From Pseudomonas proteolytica (GTDB lineage: Bacteria > Pseudomonadota > Gammaproteobacteria > Pseudomonadales > Pseudomonadaceae), in assembly GCF_007858275.1 (NCBI RefSeq), contig NZ_VFEV01000009.1, forward strand, positions 1-64,000: a stretch of 64,000 nucleotides of DNA. Direction: 5' to 3'. Positions 27,982 to 38,905 of this stretch are shown piece after piece. The notes below the pieces were generated by a model, which ran no database searches, had not been told where the DNA came from, and saw only the letters and a program-made list of their open reading frames with translations. The translations under genes and the position numbers were made by a program. Numbering within the stretch: the stretch's first letter is position 1; each line of letters begins with the position of its first letter.

Positions 27982-29394
27982 ATGTCGTCATCTATTCGTA
28001 AATCCAACCATTCAGACGCATTGACCCGCCTGGCTCAAGCCATTGCGGTGGCCGTATCCGCAACTCTGGCGGGCTGCCAAACCAATAATTTCGCTGCACA
28101 ATCCACCGTGCAACCCAAACCCGTATTTGCTGCCAAGATCAAGCAAAAACCCCTTTGGCTCTCAGAGAAGCCAAGCCCGCAGGTACCCCAGGATGTCTGG
28201 GAACGCATGCGCCAGGGGTTTCAACTGCAGGACGGTGTCGGCGTCAACCCGCGTATCGAGCAACAGCGCCTGTGGTTCGCCAGCAACCCATCGTTCCTGG
28301 AGAACGCCGGCGAACGCGGCAGTCTCTATATTCATTACATCGTAGAACGCTTGGAAGAACGCAATATGCCCCTGGAGCTGGCGCTGCTGCCAGTGATTGA
28401 AAGTGCCTACAACCCAATGGCCTATTCACGCAGCGATGCGGTGGGCCTGTGGCAGTTCATTCCCTCCACCGGGCGCTACTTCAACCTGCGCCAGACCCGC
28501 GCCTACGATGGCCGCCGCGACATCACCGCCTCCACCACTGCTGCCCTGGACTATCTGACACGTCTGCATGACATGTTCAACGGCGACTGGTTGCTGGCCC
28601 TGGCAGCCTACAACGCGGGCGAAGGCACGGTCAGCCGGGCCATCGAGCGTAACGAGAAGCTTGGCCTGCCCACCGACTACTGGAACCTGCCGCTGCCCCA
28701 GGAAACCAAGGACTACGTGCCTAAGTTCCTGGCGCTGTCCCAGGTGGTGCTGGCCCCCGAGGCCTACGGCGTCAACCTGAACCCGATTGCCAACACGCCG
28801 TACTTCGAGATGGTTGAAGTCAAGCAAAGCATGGACCTGTCCCGGGTCGCCGCGCTGGCCGAGATCGACGAAGACGAACTGTTCCAGCTCAACCCGGCCT
28901 TCAAGCAACGCACCACCCTGGACGGCCCCCAGCATTTGCTGGTGCCCACTTCCAAGGCGCAATTGCTGGCCAGCAGCCTGTCCTCGATGAACCCCGAGGA
29001 GCTGTTGAGCCTGCGCCCGAAAAAACCGGTGTTTGACGAAGTCGAGCACAAGGCCGTGGCCGGGCGTTCGCGCAGCTACAAGGTCAAGAGCGGCGACAAC
29101 CTGACGCTGATTGCCAAGGCCAACAAGGTCGATGTGCATGACCTGCAGCGCTGGAACAAGCTCAATGGCCAGGCCTTGAAAGTCGGCCAGACCCTGGTGA
29201 TGCAGGACACCCGCAAAGTCGTGGCCAAGGCTGGCGGCAAGAAGCCGGTGCAGTACAAGGTCAAGAAAGGTGACTCGCTTTACATGGTTGCCAAGCGCTT
29301 CAACGTTGAGATGCAACATCTCAAACGCTGGAACCCACGCACTGGCCAGGCGCTGAAGCCGGGGCAGATGCTGGTGGTTTCCGGGCCACGCTGA
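27982..29394 (+). CDS. mltD: membrane-bound lytic murein transglycosylase D (lipoprotein)
   Basis: 470 residues from the ATG at 27982 (an upstream TTG is less likely). Lipoprotein signal with the lipobox LAGC about 25 residues in. SLT domain with catalytic Glu140 in LLPVIESAYNP, followed by the AVGLWQFIPSTGR motif. Two LysM peptidoglycan-binding domains at the C-terminus (YKVKSGDNLTLIAK... and YKVKKGDSLYMVAK...). It cuts glycan strands of peptidoglycan with anhydro-muramyl ends during wall growth and turnover. A REP hairpin follows the stop. Confidence 0.95.
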   Translation: MSSSIRKSNHSDALTRLAQAIAVAVSATLAGCQTNNFAAQSTVQPKPVFAAKIKQKPLWLSEKPSPQVPQDVWERMRQGFQLQDGVGVNPRIEQQRLWFASNPSFLENAGERGSLYIHYIVERLEERNMPLELALLPVIESAYNPMAYSRSDAVGLWQFIPSTGRYFNLRQTRAYDGRRDITASTTAALDYLTRLHDMFNGDWLLALAAYNAGEGTVSRAIERNEKLGLPTDYWNLPLPQETKDYVPKFLALSQVVLAPEAYGVNLNPIANTPYFEMVEVKQSMDLSRVAALAEIDEDELFQLNPAFKQRTTLDGPQHLLVPTSKAQLLASSLSSMNPEELLSLRPKKPVFDEVEHKAVAGRSRSYKVKSGDNLTLIAKANKVDVHDLQRWNKLNGQALKVGQTLVMQDTRKVVAKAGGKKPVQYKVKKGDSLYMVAKRFNVEMQHLKRWNPRTGQALKPGQMLVVSGPR

Positions 29395-29400
29395 CCCCTT

Positions 29401-29489
29401 GTGGGAGCGGGCTTGCTCGCGAAAGCGGTGCATCAGGTGATACATTTTTCGCCTGTCACAGCGCTTTCGCGAGCAAGCCCGCTCCCACA
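29401..29489. repeat. REP doublet downstream of mltD
   Basis: Arms GTGGGAGCGGGCTTGCTCGC and its reverse complement, with GAAAGCGGTG / CAGCGCTTTC continuing the stem, surround a 28-base loop. It starts six bases after the mltD stop and could work as a transcript-end hairpin. Same family as the one at 52.8 kb. Confidence 0.85.
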
Positions 29490-29584
29490 TTGATTTTCGT
29501 CATTTTCAACAGTCTTTTTCCAAGTGGAACAAGCTGTTACTGTACCGATCATAAAGCCCAAGCCGCCCGGATCGGATCTCTGAC

Positions 29585-31414
29585 TTGAAGCGTTCCCTCC
29601 TTCTACTAATAAGTCTGGCCTTGAGCTTTTCCGCGAACGCGACCATTACCGAGAACCACGGTTATGCGCAGTTCGGTACGCTCAAGTACCCGGCCAAATT
29701 CACCCACTTCGATTGGGTAAACCCCGCAGCGCCCAAGGGCGGTACCTTGCGGGTCATGGCGTTTGGCACGTTTGACACCCTCAACCCTTACACCTTCAAG
29801 GGCTCAAGCCCGGTTTCCACCGCCAATTTCCTGCAATACGGCGTCAATGAGCTCAACGAGCCCTTGATGGTCGGCACCGGCCAATACGCCCCTTCCGGCG
29901 ACGAGCCCACGTCCAGCTATGGCCTGATTGCGCAATCGGTGGAGTACAGCGAAGACCGCAGCTGGGTGGTGTTCAACCTGCGCCCGCAAGCGCGGTTTCA
30001 TGACGGCAAGCCCATCACCGCCGACGATGTGGCGTTTTCCTACCGCACATTGCTGACCGAAGGCCATCCGCAGTACCGCACCAACCTGCAGGAAGTGGCC
30101 CGGGTAGATGTGCTCAACCCCCACCGCATTCGTTTTGTATTCAAGCGCGCCGGCAACCCGCTGTTGATCCTGCGCCTGGGCGAACTGCCGGTGCTGCCCC
30201 AGCACTACTGGAAGAACCGTGACTTCAAGGCCACCACCTTCGAGCCGCCGCTGGGCAGCGGGCCCTATCGGATCAGCCAGGTCCAGCCAGGCCGGCAATT
30301 GGTGTTCGAGCGGGTCAAGGACTATTGGGGCAAGGACCTGCCGGTCAATCGCGGGTTCTACAACTACGACAAGGTCGAGGTGGAGTTCTACCGTGACAGC
30401 GACGTGGCCTTCGAAGCGTTCAAGGCCGGCGAGTTTGATATCTACATCGAACACCAGGCCAAGAACTGGGCCAATGGCTACAACTTCCCGGCGGTCAACC
30501 GTGGCGAGGTGATCAAGGCACAGATTGCCCACCAGATCCCGACCCAAAGCCAGGGCCTGTTCATGAACAGCCGCCGCGCCACCTTCAGCCAGGCCAAGGT
30601 GCGCGAGGCACTGGGGCTGATGTTCGACTTCGAGTGGACCAACCGCACGCTGTTCAGCGGCGCCTATAAACGTACCTTGAGCTATTACCCCAACAGCGAA
30701 TTCTCCGCCAGCGGCCTGCCGGTGGGCCATGAATGGCTGATGCTCTCGCCTTACCGCGAACAATTACCGGCCAATCTGTTTACCCAGGCGTTCAGCTTGC
30801 CGCAGACCGACGGCCGCGGTATCCCCCGCGAAACCATGCGCCGCGCCCTCGGCCTGCTGGCCGAAGGGGGTTGGAAACTGTCCGGCCAGCGCCTGCTCAA
30901 TAGCGACGGGCAGCCGCTGCGTTTCGAAATCCTGCTGGTCAATCCGAACCTGGAGCGGATCCTGTAGCCCTATGTGGAGAACCTGCGCTACATCGGCATC
31001 GATGCGCGCTTGCGCACCGTGGATCGCGCGCAGTACAAGCAGCGCCTCGACCAGTTCGACTTCGACATGATCCTGATGACGCTCAACCAGACCCTCAGCC
31101 CAGGCCTTGAGCAGTGGCAGTACTTCCATTCCAGCCAGGCCGGGATCAAGGGCAGCAAGAATTACGCGGGCATCGCCAACCCGGTGGTCGACCACCTGCT
31201 GGAGCAATTGCTCGCCGCGCAGACCCGCGACCAACAAATCGCCGCCGGCCGGGCCCTGGATCGGGTCCTGCTGTGGCAGCACTACAGTATTCCCAATTGG
31301 TATCTCAACTATCATCGCCTGGCGTACCGTAACCGGTTCGCCTTCGTGACCACGCCGCCCTACAGCCTGGGCCTGAGCGCGTGGTGGCTGAAAGCATCGG
31401 AGAAACCCCAATGA
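29585..31414 (+). pseudogene. peptide-binding protein of the YejA/NppA family, interrupted by an in-frame amber codon
   Basis: Signal peptide (cut at SANA-TI) and a family-5 solute-binding protein of 609 codons, except that codon 461 is TAG (30965-30967). The frame continues unbroken after it: LERIL-stop-PYVENLRYIGIDARL, where the tandem paralogue reads [22 protein letters not shown] single C-to-T change in a CAG codon would explain it. The stop removes about the last 150 residues, part of the second lobe. The start is TTG at 29585. It is the first gene of the importer operon and ends in an ATGA overlap with the second binding protein. Readthrough or assembly error remain possible. In P. aeruginosa the corresponding system (Npp) also has two binding proteins. 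Confidence 0.85.
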
Positions 31415-33249
31415 TGGCTTTGCGTACTGCGATTATCAGTGGCCTGTTGTTGTGCACCCAGGCTGTCGCCGCTCCCCAACATGCCTTGACCCTGTATGAC
31501 GAACCGCCCAAGTACCCGGCCAATTTCAAGCACGTCGACTACGTCAATCCCGACGCACCCAAAGGCGGCACCTTCCGCGAGTCGGCCATGGGCAGCTTCG
31601 ACAGCCTCAACCCGTTTATCAGCAAGGGCGTGCCGGCGGATAACATCTCCCTGGTCTTCGACACGCTGGCCCAGCAAGGCCTGGACGAACCCATCACCGA
31701 GTACGGCCTGATTGCCGGCAAGATCGAAAAAGCCCCGGATAACAGCTGGGTACGCTTTTACCTGCGCCCCGAAGCGCGCTTCCACGATGGCCATCCGGTG
31801 CATGCCGAGGATGTGGTGTTCACCTTTGACACCCTGATCAAGCAAGGCAGCCCCATCTACCGTACCTACTACGCCGATGTCGCCGAAGTGGTGGCCGAAG
31901 ACCCGCTGCGGGTGCTGTTCAAGTTCAAACACACCAGCAACCGCGAACTGCCACTGATCCTCGGCCAATTGCCCGTGTTGCCCAAGCATTGGTGGGCCGG
32001 CCGCGATTTTGCCAAGAGCAGCCTGGAGATCCCCCTGGGCAGCGGCCCGTACAAGGTGGCCGAGGTCAAGCCGGGGCGTTCGATCCGCTACGAGCGGGTC
32101 AAGGATTACTGGGCCAAGGACCTGCCGATCAACAAGGGCCTGTACAACTTCGATTACCGCATCAGCGATTACTACCGGGACAGCACGGTGGCCCTGGAAG
32201 CACTCAAGGCCGGGCAGTTCGACTATTGGCAGGAAACCACGGCGAAGAATTGGGCAAATGCCTACAACGTCCCGGCCGTCGCCGAGGGGCGGTTGATCAA
32301 GGAAGAACTGCCCAACGGCAACCCCACCGGGATGCAGGGCTTTGTGTTCAATATCCGCAAGCCGATGTTCCAGGACGTGCGGGTGCGCAAGGCCATCAGC
32401 CTGTTGCTGGACTTTGAATGGAGCAACAAGCAACTGTTCAACGGTGCCTACACACGCACCCGCAGTTACTTCGAAAACTCGGACATGGCCGCCACCGGCC
32501 TGCCCGGCCCCGCCGAACTGGCGATTCTCGAACCGTTGCGCGGCCGCATTCCGCCCCAAGCGTTCACCGAAGCCTTCGCCCCGCCGAAAACCGATGCCAG
32601 CGGCATGATCCGCAGCCAGCAGCGCGAAGCCTACCAACTGCTGCAGGAAGCCGGCTGGCGCATCGTCGACGACAAGATGGTCGACACCAATGGCAAACCG
32701 GCGAGCATCGAATTCATGCTGTTCCAGACCGACTTCGAGCGCATCCTGCTGCCCTTCAAGCGCAACCTGGCAGACCTGGGCATCGAACTGGTGATCCGCC
32801 GGGTCGACGTTTCACAGTACGTCAACCGCGTACGCTCACGGGATTTCGACATGATGGTCGGCAGTTTCCCGCAGTCCTCGTCACCCGGTAACGAGCAGCG
32901 TGAATTCTGGCAATCGAGCAGTGCCGACAACCCCGGCAGCCGCAATTACATCGGCCTCAAGGACCCGGCCATCGACGAACTGGTGGAACAGTTGATCAAC
33001 GCCGACTCACGCAACAGCCTGGTGGCCCACGCCAAGGCCCTGGACCGGGTCTTGCAGTTTGGCTACTACGTGATCCCCAACTGGCATATCAAGACCTACC
33101 GCGTGGCCTACTGGAATCACCTTGGTCACCCCGAAGTCCCGCCGCGCTATGACGTGGGTATCAATACCTGGTGGATCAAACCCAACACGCCACCGGCAAT
33201 GACACCGCCCACAGACACCAGCGCCGACCCGGCGAGCGGAGGCGACTGA
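31411..33249 (+). CDS. yejA: ABC transporter peptide-binding protein, YejA/NppA family
   Basis: 612 residues from the ATG at 31411, which overlaps the preceding stop as ATGA. Signal peptide cut near AVA-AP (about residue 21). Family-5 extracellular solute-binding protein with [28 protein letters not shown] and the FERVKDYW-like [13 protein letters not shown] segment, intact to its end. The protein binds oligopeptides or peptide-nucleotide antibiotics (microcin C in E. coli, pacidamycin-type uridyl peptides in P. aeruginosa Npp) in the periplasm. Similar throughout to the broken gene upstream, so it is likely to carry the function alone. The permease gene begins two bases after its stop. Confidence 0.92.
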   Translation: MMALRTAIISGLLLCTQAVAAPQHALTLYDEPPKYPANFKHVDYVNPDAPKGGTFRESAMGSFDSLNPFISKGVPADNISLVFDTLAQQGLDEPITEYGLIAGKIEKAPDNSWVRFYLRPEARFHDGHPVHAEDVVFTFDTLIKQGSPIYRTYYADVAEVVAEDPLRVLFKFKHTSNRELPLILGQLPVLPKHWWAGRDFAKSSLEIPLGSGPYKVAEVKPGRSIRYERVKDYWAKDLPINKGLYNFDYRISDYYRDSTVALEALKAGQFDYWQETTAKNWANAYNVPAVAEGRLIKEELPNGNPTGMQGFVFNIRKPMFQDVRVRKAISLLLDFEWSNKQLFNGAYTRTRSYFENSDMAATGLPGPAELAILEPLRGRIPPQAFTEAFAPPKTDASGMIRSQQREAYQLLQEAGWRIVDDKMVDTNGKPASIEFMLFQTDFERILLPFKRNLADLGIELVIRRVDVSQYVNRVRSRDFDMMVGSFPQSSSPGNEQREFWQSSSADNPGSRNYIGLKDPAIDELVEQLINADSRNSLVAHAKALDRVLQFGYYVIPNWHIKTYRVAYWNHLGHPEVPPRYDVGINTWWIKPNTPPAMTPPTDTSADPASGGD

Positions 33250-33250
33250 C

Positions 33251-34324
33251 ATGCTGGCTTATATTTTTCGCAGGTTGCTGCTGATCATCCCGACGCTGTT
33301 CGGCATTTTGCTGATCAACTTTGTCATCATCCAGGCTGCGCCCGGCGGCCCGGTGGAGCAAATGATTGCCAAGCTCGAAGGCTTTGAAGGCGCCACCAGC
33401 CGTATCGCCGGTGGCGGCGCCGAAGTTTCGGTGGCAGGTTCCAGCTACCGCGGGGCCCAGGGCCTGGACCCGACGCTGATCAAGGAAATCGAGAAAATGT
33501 ACGGCTTCGACAAGTCGGCGCCGGAACGCTTGTGGATCATGGTCAAGAACTACGCCCAGCTGGATTTTGGCGACAGCTTCTTTCGCGATGCCAAGGTCAT
33601 CGACCTGATCAAGGAGAAGATGCCGGTGTCCATCTCCCTCGGGTTATGGAGCACCCTGATCATGTACCTGGTCTCGATCCCCCTGGGGATCGCCAAGGCC
33701 ACCCGGCATGGCAGCCACTTTGACGTGTGGACCAGTTCGGCAATCATCGTCGGTTATGCAATCCCGGCGTTCCTGTTTGCCATCCTGTTGATCGTGGTGT
33801 TTGCCGGCGGCAGTTATTTCGACTGGTTCCCCCTGCGCGGGCTGACGTCCAACAACTTTGACGAACTGAGCTGGGGCGGCAAGATCCTCGACTACTTCTG
33901 GCACCTGGCACTGCCGGTCACGGCCCTGGTGATCGGTAACTTCGCCACCATGACATTGCTGACCAAGAACAGCTTTCTCGACGAGATCAACAAGCAGTAC
34001 GTGATCACCGCCAAGGCCAAGGGCCTGACCAATCACCGCGTGCTCTACGGCCACGTATTCCGCAACGCCATGTTACTGGTGATCGCAGGCTTCCCTTCGG
34101 CGTTTATCGGGATCTTCTTTACCGGCTCGTTGCTGGTGGAAGTGATCTTCTCCCTCGACGGCCTGGGGCTGATGAGCTTCGAGGCGGCGATCAACCGCGA
34201 TTACCCGGTGGTGTTCGGCACCCTGTTTATCTTCACCCTGCTGGGCCTGGTGGTGAAACTGATTGGTGATTTGACCTACACCCTGGTCGACCCACGTATC
34301 GACTTCGAAAGCCGGGAGCATTGA
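33251..34324 (+). CDS. yejB: ABC transporter permease (YejB-like)
   Basis: 357 residues with a leading transmembrane helix ([23 protein letters not shown]), a long periplasmic loop (about 35-130, with the [21 protein letters not shown] segment typical of YejB rather than OppB) and five further helices. The EAA coupling loop is near [25 protein letters not shown]. It forms the channel with the next permease. Adjacent genes are one to two bases apart, so the importer is a tight operon. Confidence 0.94.
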   Translation: MLAYIFRRLLLIIPTLFGILLINFVIIQAAPGGPVEQMIAKLEGFEGATSRIAGGGAEVSVAGSSYRGAQGLDPTLIKEIEKMYGFDKSAPERLWIMVKNYAQLDFGDSFFRDAKVIDLIKEKMPVSISLGLWSTLIMYLVSIPLGIAKATRHGSHFDVWTSSAIIVGYAIPAFLFAILLIVVFAGGSYFDWFPLRGLTSNNFDELSWGGKILDYFWHLALPVTALVIGNFATMTLLTKNSFLDEINKQYVITAKAKGLTNHRVLYGHVFRNAMLLVIAGFPSAFIGIFFTGSLLVEVIFSLDGLGLMSFEAAINRDYPVVFGTLFIFTLLGLVVKLIGDLTYTLVDPRIDFESREH

Positions 34325-34325
34325 G

Positions 34326-35345
34326 ATGAACCTATCCCCCCTCAATCGCCGCCGCTTCGAACGTTTCAAGGCCAACAAACGCGGCTGGTGGTCGCTGTGG
34401 CTATTCCTGATCCTGTTTGGCCTGAGCCTGGGCGCCGAGTTGATCGCCAACGACAAACCGCTGGCGGTGCATTACGACGGCGACTGGTACTTCCCGGCGC
34501 TCAAGCGCTACCCGGAAACCACCTTCGGCGGCGAATTCCCCCTGGAAGCCAACTACAAAAGCCCGTATATCCGCGAACTGCTCAAGGCCAAGGATGCCTG
34601 GACGCTCTGGGCGCCGATCCCCTACAGCTACCAGAGCATCAACTACGACCTGAAAGTCCCGGCACCGGCACCGCCGTCGGCCGATAACCTGCTGGGCACC
34701 GATGACCAGGGGCGCGATGTGCTGGCGCGGGTAATCTATGGCTTTCGGGTCTCGGTGCTGTTTGCCCTGACCCTCACCGTATTGAGCTCGATCATCGGCG
34801 TGGCGGCCGGCGCCTTGCAGGGTTTCTATGGCGGCTGGGTCGACCTGGCCGGCCAGCGTTTCCTGGAAATCTGGTCCGGTTTGCCGGTGCTGTACCTGCT
34901 GATCATCCTGGCCAGCTTCGTCCAGCCCAACTTCTGGTGGTTGCTGGGGATCATGCTGCTGTTCTCGTGGATGAGCCTGGTGGACGTGGTGCGCGCCGAG
35001 TTCCTGCGCGGACGCAATCTGGAATACGTACGCGCCGCGCGGGCCCTGGGCATGCAGAACGGGGCGATCATGTTCCGCCATATCCTGCCCAACGCCATGG
35101 TCTCGACCATGACGTTTATGCCGTTCATCCTCACCGGCGCGATTGGCACCCTGACTGCCCTGGACTTCCTGGGCTTCGGCCTGCCCGCCGGCTCGCCGTC
35201 CCTGGGCGAGCTGGTAGCCCAGGGCAAATCCAATCTGCAGGCACCGTGGCTGGGCATCAGCGCCTTTGCGGTGCTGGCGATTATGTTGAGTTTGCTGGTG
35301 TTTATCGGCGAGTCCGCTCGCGATGCCTTCGACCCGAGGAAATGA
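34326..35345 (+). CDS. yejE: ABC transporter permease (YejE-like)
   Basis: 339 residues. Cytoplasmic N-terminus with the FERFKANKRGWWSLW motif, a first helix at about 22-40, a periplasmic loop (about 45-135) and then four or five helices with the coupling motif VRAARALGMQNGAIMFRHILPNAM. Ends in SARDAFDPRK, as in OppC/YejE. Starts one base after the yejB stop codon and is followed by the ATPase gene with one base between. Confidence 0.94.
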   Translation: MNLSPLNRRRFERFKANKRGWWSLWLFLILFGLSLGAELIANDKPLAVHYDGDWYFPALKRYPETTFGGEFPLEANYKSPYIRELLKAKDAWTLWAPIPYSYQSINYDLKVPAPAPPSADNLLGTDDQGRDVLARVIYGFRVSVLFALTLTVLSSIIGVAAGALQGFYGGWVDLAGQRFLEIWSGLPVLYLLIILASFVQPNFWWLLGIMLLFSWMSLVDVVRAEFLRGRNLEYVRAARALGMQNGAIMFRHILPNAMVSTMTFMPFILTGAIGTLTALDFLGFGLPAGSPSLGELVAQGKSNLQAPWLGISAFAVLAIMLSLLVFIGESARDAFDPRK

Positions 35346-35346
35346 G

Positions 35347-36957
<1,611 letters not shown>

Positions 36958-36970
36958 TTCAGGGGGATCC

Positions 36971-37053
36971 TGTGGGAGCCGTCTCGCCCGGCGAGGCTGC
37001 GATAGCGGTGGGTCAGGCAACACACCGCTATCGCAGGCAAGCCAGCTGCCACA
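36971..37053. repeat. REP-type inverted repeat after the importer operon
   Basis: CTGCGATAGCGGTGGGTCAGG and its partner CACCGCTATCGCAGGCAAGCC form a stem around a short loop, with the outer GTGGGAGCC / GGCAAGCCAGCTGCCAC segments. Same family as bases 148-222. Confidence 0.75.
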
Positions 37054-37093
37054 TTTGATCTGTGCAGATCTGCAGGCAACGTCTTTCGCAAAA

Positions 37094-37112
37094 GCAAACC
37101 AATATCATTTGC
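37094..37112. promoter_or_regulatory. candidate Fur-binding site upstream of the ECF sigma gene
   Basis: On the minus strand the 19 bases read GCAAATGATATTGGTTTGC, close to the Pseudomonas Fur-box pattern (GCAAATGATAATCATTTGC-like). It is about 75-90 bases before the sigma-factor start, the expected place for iron repression of a FecI-type gene. Judged by eye only. Confidence 0.5.
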
Positions 37113-37185
37113 GCTGCCCGCAGCCCTTTGCTTTAATCGCGACCAATTCCTATTCACGTCATGGCGTCAGCGCCGGTTGGATATT

Positions 37186-37707
37186 GTGTCGACTTCCCCC
37201 ACTTCATTCAGTCAGCTCTATGGCAGCCACCACTCGTGGCTGCTCGGCCTGCTGCGCCGACGCCTGAGCAATCGCTGGGATGCAGCCGACCTGGCGCAAG
37301 ACACTTTTATCCGCGTGCTCAAACGCCCACCCGAGCAGGCCGATGCGGTGCGCGAGCGCTCGTACCTGGCGACCATCGCCCGGGGCCTGTGCATCGACCA
37401 TTGGCGCCGCCGCCAACTGGAGCAAGCCTGGCTGCAAAGCCTCGCCGACCGCCCGCAAGCGGTGCAACCCTCGCCGGAGCAGCGGGCGATCATCGTCGAA
37501 ACCCTGTACGAGGTAGACGCCATGCTCGCGCGCCTGCCGCGCAAGGTCAGCGACGCCTTCCTGCTGGCGCAACTGCATGGCCTGACCTACAAGCAAATCG
37601 CCGTGCAATTGGGGGTCTGTGAGCGCATGGTGAAAAAATACATGGCCCAGGCGCTGTTGCACTGCGCGGTGCTGGAAGCCGAACTCGACGGGTTGCTCGT
37701 GGAATGA
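37186..37707 (+). CDS. ECF sigma factor, FecI/iron-starvation type
   Basis: 173 residues if the GTG at 37186 is used (a TTG nine bases earlier is the alternative; there is no ATG). Region 2 is QLYGSHHSWLLGLLRRRLS to DHWRRRQLEQAW, with the family motif WDAADLAQDTFIRVL; region 4 is LPRKVSDAFLLAQLHGLTYKQIAVQLGVCERMVKKYMAQAL, the helix-turn-helix for the -35. It directs RNA polymerase to the receptor gene after a siderophore signal. The following FecR-type gene overlaps by four bases (ATGA). Confidence 0.9.
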   Translation: MSTSPTSFSQLYGSHHSWLLGLLRRRLSNRWDAADLAQDTFIRVLKRPPEQADAVRERSYLATIARGLCIDHWRRRQLEQAWLQSLADRPQAVQPSPEQRAIIVETLYEVDAMLARLPRKVSDAFLLAQLHGLTYKQIAVQLGVCERMVKKYMAQALLHCAVLEAELDGLLVE

Positions 37708-38672
37708 ACCCCAGCGCAAAACTCAGCCACGCCAGCTTGCAGCAGGCAGCCCTATGGTATGTGCGCCTGCAAGACCCTCAGGGCGGCAGCCAGGCACAAC
37801 AGCATTGGCAGACATGGCTTGGACAGAACCCAGAGCATCAGGCGGCTTGGCGGTACGTCGAGCGCGTCAGCCAGCGCTTTGCGCCCCTGACCGACGAGCC
37901 CATCGGCGCCAGCCGGGCCCTGCGCTGTACTCGACGGCAAACCCTCAAGACGCTACTGGTGCTGGGTGTAGGTTCGGCATTGGCCTGGGGCACCTGGCGC
38001 GGCACCGCCCTGCCCCGGGTGGTCGGCGGCTGGAGCGCCGACTACGCCACGGCCAGCGGCGAGATCCGCGATGCCTTGCTCGGTGACGGCACGCATATCT
38101 GGCTCAACGCATTAAGCGCCATGGACGTGCGCTTCGATCCATATCAACGCTTGCTGCACCTGCGTTTTGGCGAAGTGCTGATCGACACCGCCAAGGACCT
38201 CCAGCGCCCGTTCCTGGTCGACACCGCGCACGGCCGCCTGCGTGCCCTGGGCACCCGCTTCAGCGTGCTGCAAGGCGAGCACGACACTGCCCTCAATGTC
38301 TTCGATGGCCGGGTAGAAGTGCGTACCGCCGACGGCCAACAGGTGCGCATTATCGAGGCAGGGCAACAGGCGGTATTCGATCGCCACGCCATCCGCGGCA
38401 CCAGCACGGCATCCGCCACCCGCGAGGCCTGGAGCCGGGGCGTGCTGCTGGCGGACAACTTGCCACTGGGCCAATTGATCAGCGAACTGAATCGCTACCG
38501 CCCCGGCCACCTTGGATGCGATCCGGCCGTGGCCCACCTGCCGGTGATGGGCTCATTCCCGCTCAAGGACAGCGAGCACGCGTTGCAACTGCTGGAGGCC
38601 GCGCTGCCGATCCAGATAGACAAAGTGATGCCATGGTGGGTCAGCGTGGGACCGAAAATACACGCCACCTGA
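37704..38672 (+). CDS. FecR-type anti-sigma factor / signal transducer
   Basis: 322 residues. The N-terminal cytoplasmic part (about 1-75, with QAALWYVRLQD and QHWQTWLGQNPEHQAAWRYVERV, DUF4880 type) binds the sigma factor. One transmembrane helix at about residues 76-97 (TLKTLLVLGVGSALAWGTW) and a periplasmic FecR domain (about 110-205, GEIRDALLGDGTHIWLNALSAMDV) and C-terminal secretin-like domain that reads the receptor's N-terminal domain. Overlaps the sigma gene by an ATGA, so the two products are made in balance. Confidence 0.92.
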   Translation: MNPSAKLSHASLQQAALWYVRLQDPQGGSQAQQHWQTWLGQNPEHQAAWRYVERVSQRFAPLTDEPIGASRALRCTRRQTLKTLLVLGVGSALAWGTWRGTALPRVVGGWSADYATASGEIRDALLGDGTHIWLNALSAMDVRFDPYQRLLHLRFGEVLIDTAKDLQRPFLVDTAHGRLRALGTRFSVLQGEHDTALNVFDGRVEVRTADGQQVRIIEAGQQAVFDRHAIRGTSTASATREAWSRGVLLADNLPLGQLISELNRYRPGHLGCDPAVAHLPVMGSFPLKDSEHALQLLEAALPIQIDKVMPWWVSVGPKIHAT

Positions 38673-38703
38673 CTGTCGGGCTGCCAGGCTGTTGTGGGGG
38701 CTT

Positions 38704-38799
38704 TTGTGGCGAGGGGGCTTGTCCCCCGCTGGGTTGCGAAGCGACCCCAAAAATGGGCCTGCTACGCAGTCCAACGGGGGACAAGCCCCCTCGCCACAA
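38704..38799. repeat. REPIN hairpin between the FecR gene and the receptor gene
   Basis: Left arm TGTGGCGAGGGGGCTTGTCCC and right arm GGGGGACAAGCCCCCTCGCCACA pair perfectly, with inner GGGTTGCGAAGCGACCCC and CTACGCAG segments. It lies 32 bases past the FecR stop and about 105 bases before the receptor start, and could dampen readthrough from the sigma operon. Confidence 0.85.
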
Positions 38800-38905
38800 A
38801 GCCCCATTGCCATGCGAATTGCGTTCCCCCAGTTCCCCTTTTCAACGTTCGTTCGGTTAACCCAGCAGACGCTTTCAAATTCGCCGAACCCCTAGGGAAC
38901 CTTCC

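Noticed and set aside
30965..30967. Recoding of TAG (for example to an unusual amino acid) in the binding-protein gene
   Set aside because: No recoding signal or special tRNA is evident in the window; a point mutation in CAG is simpler. Kept only as the pseudogene call.
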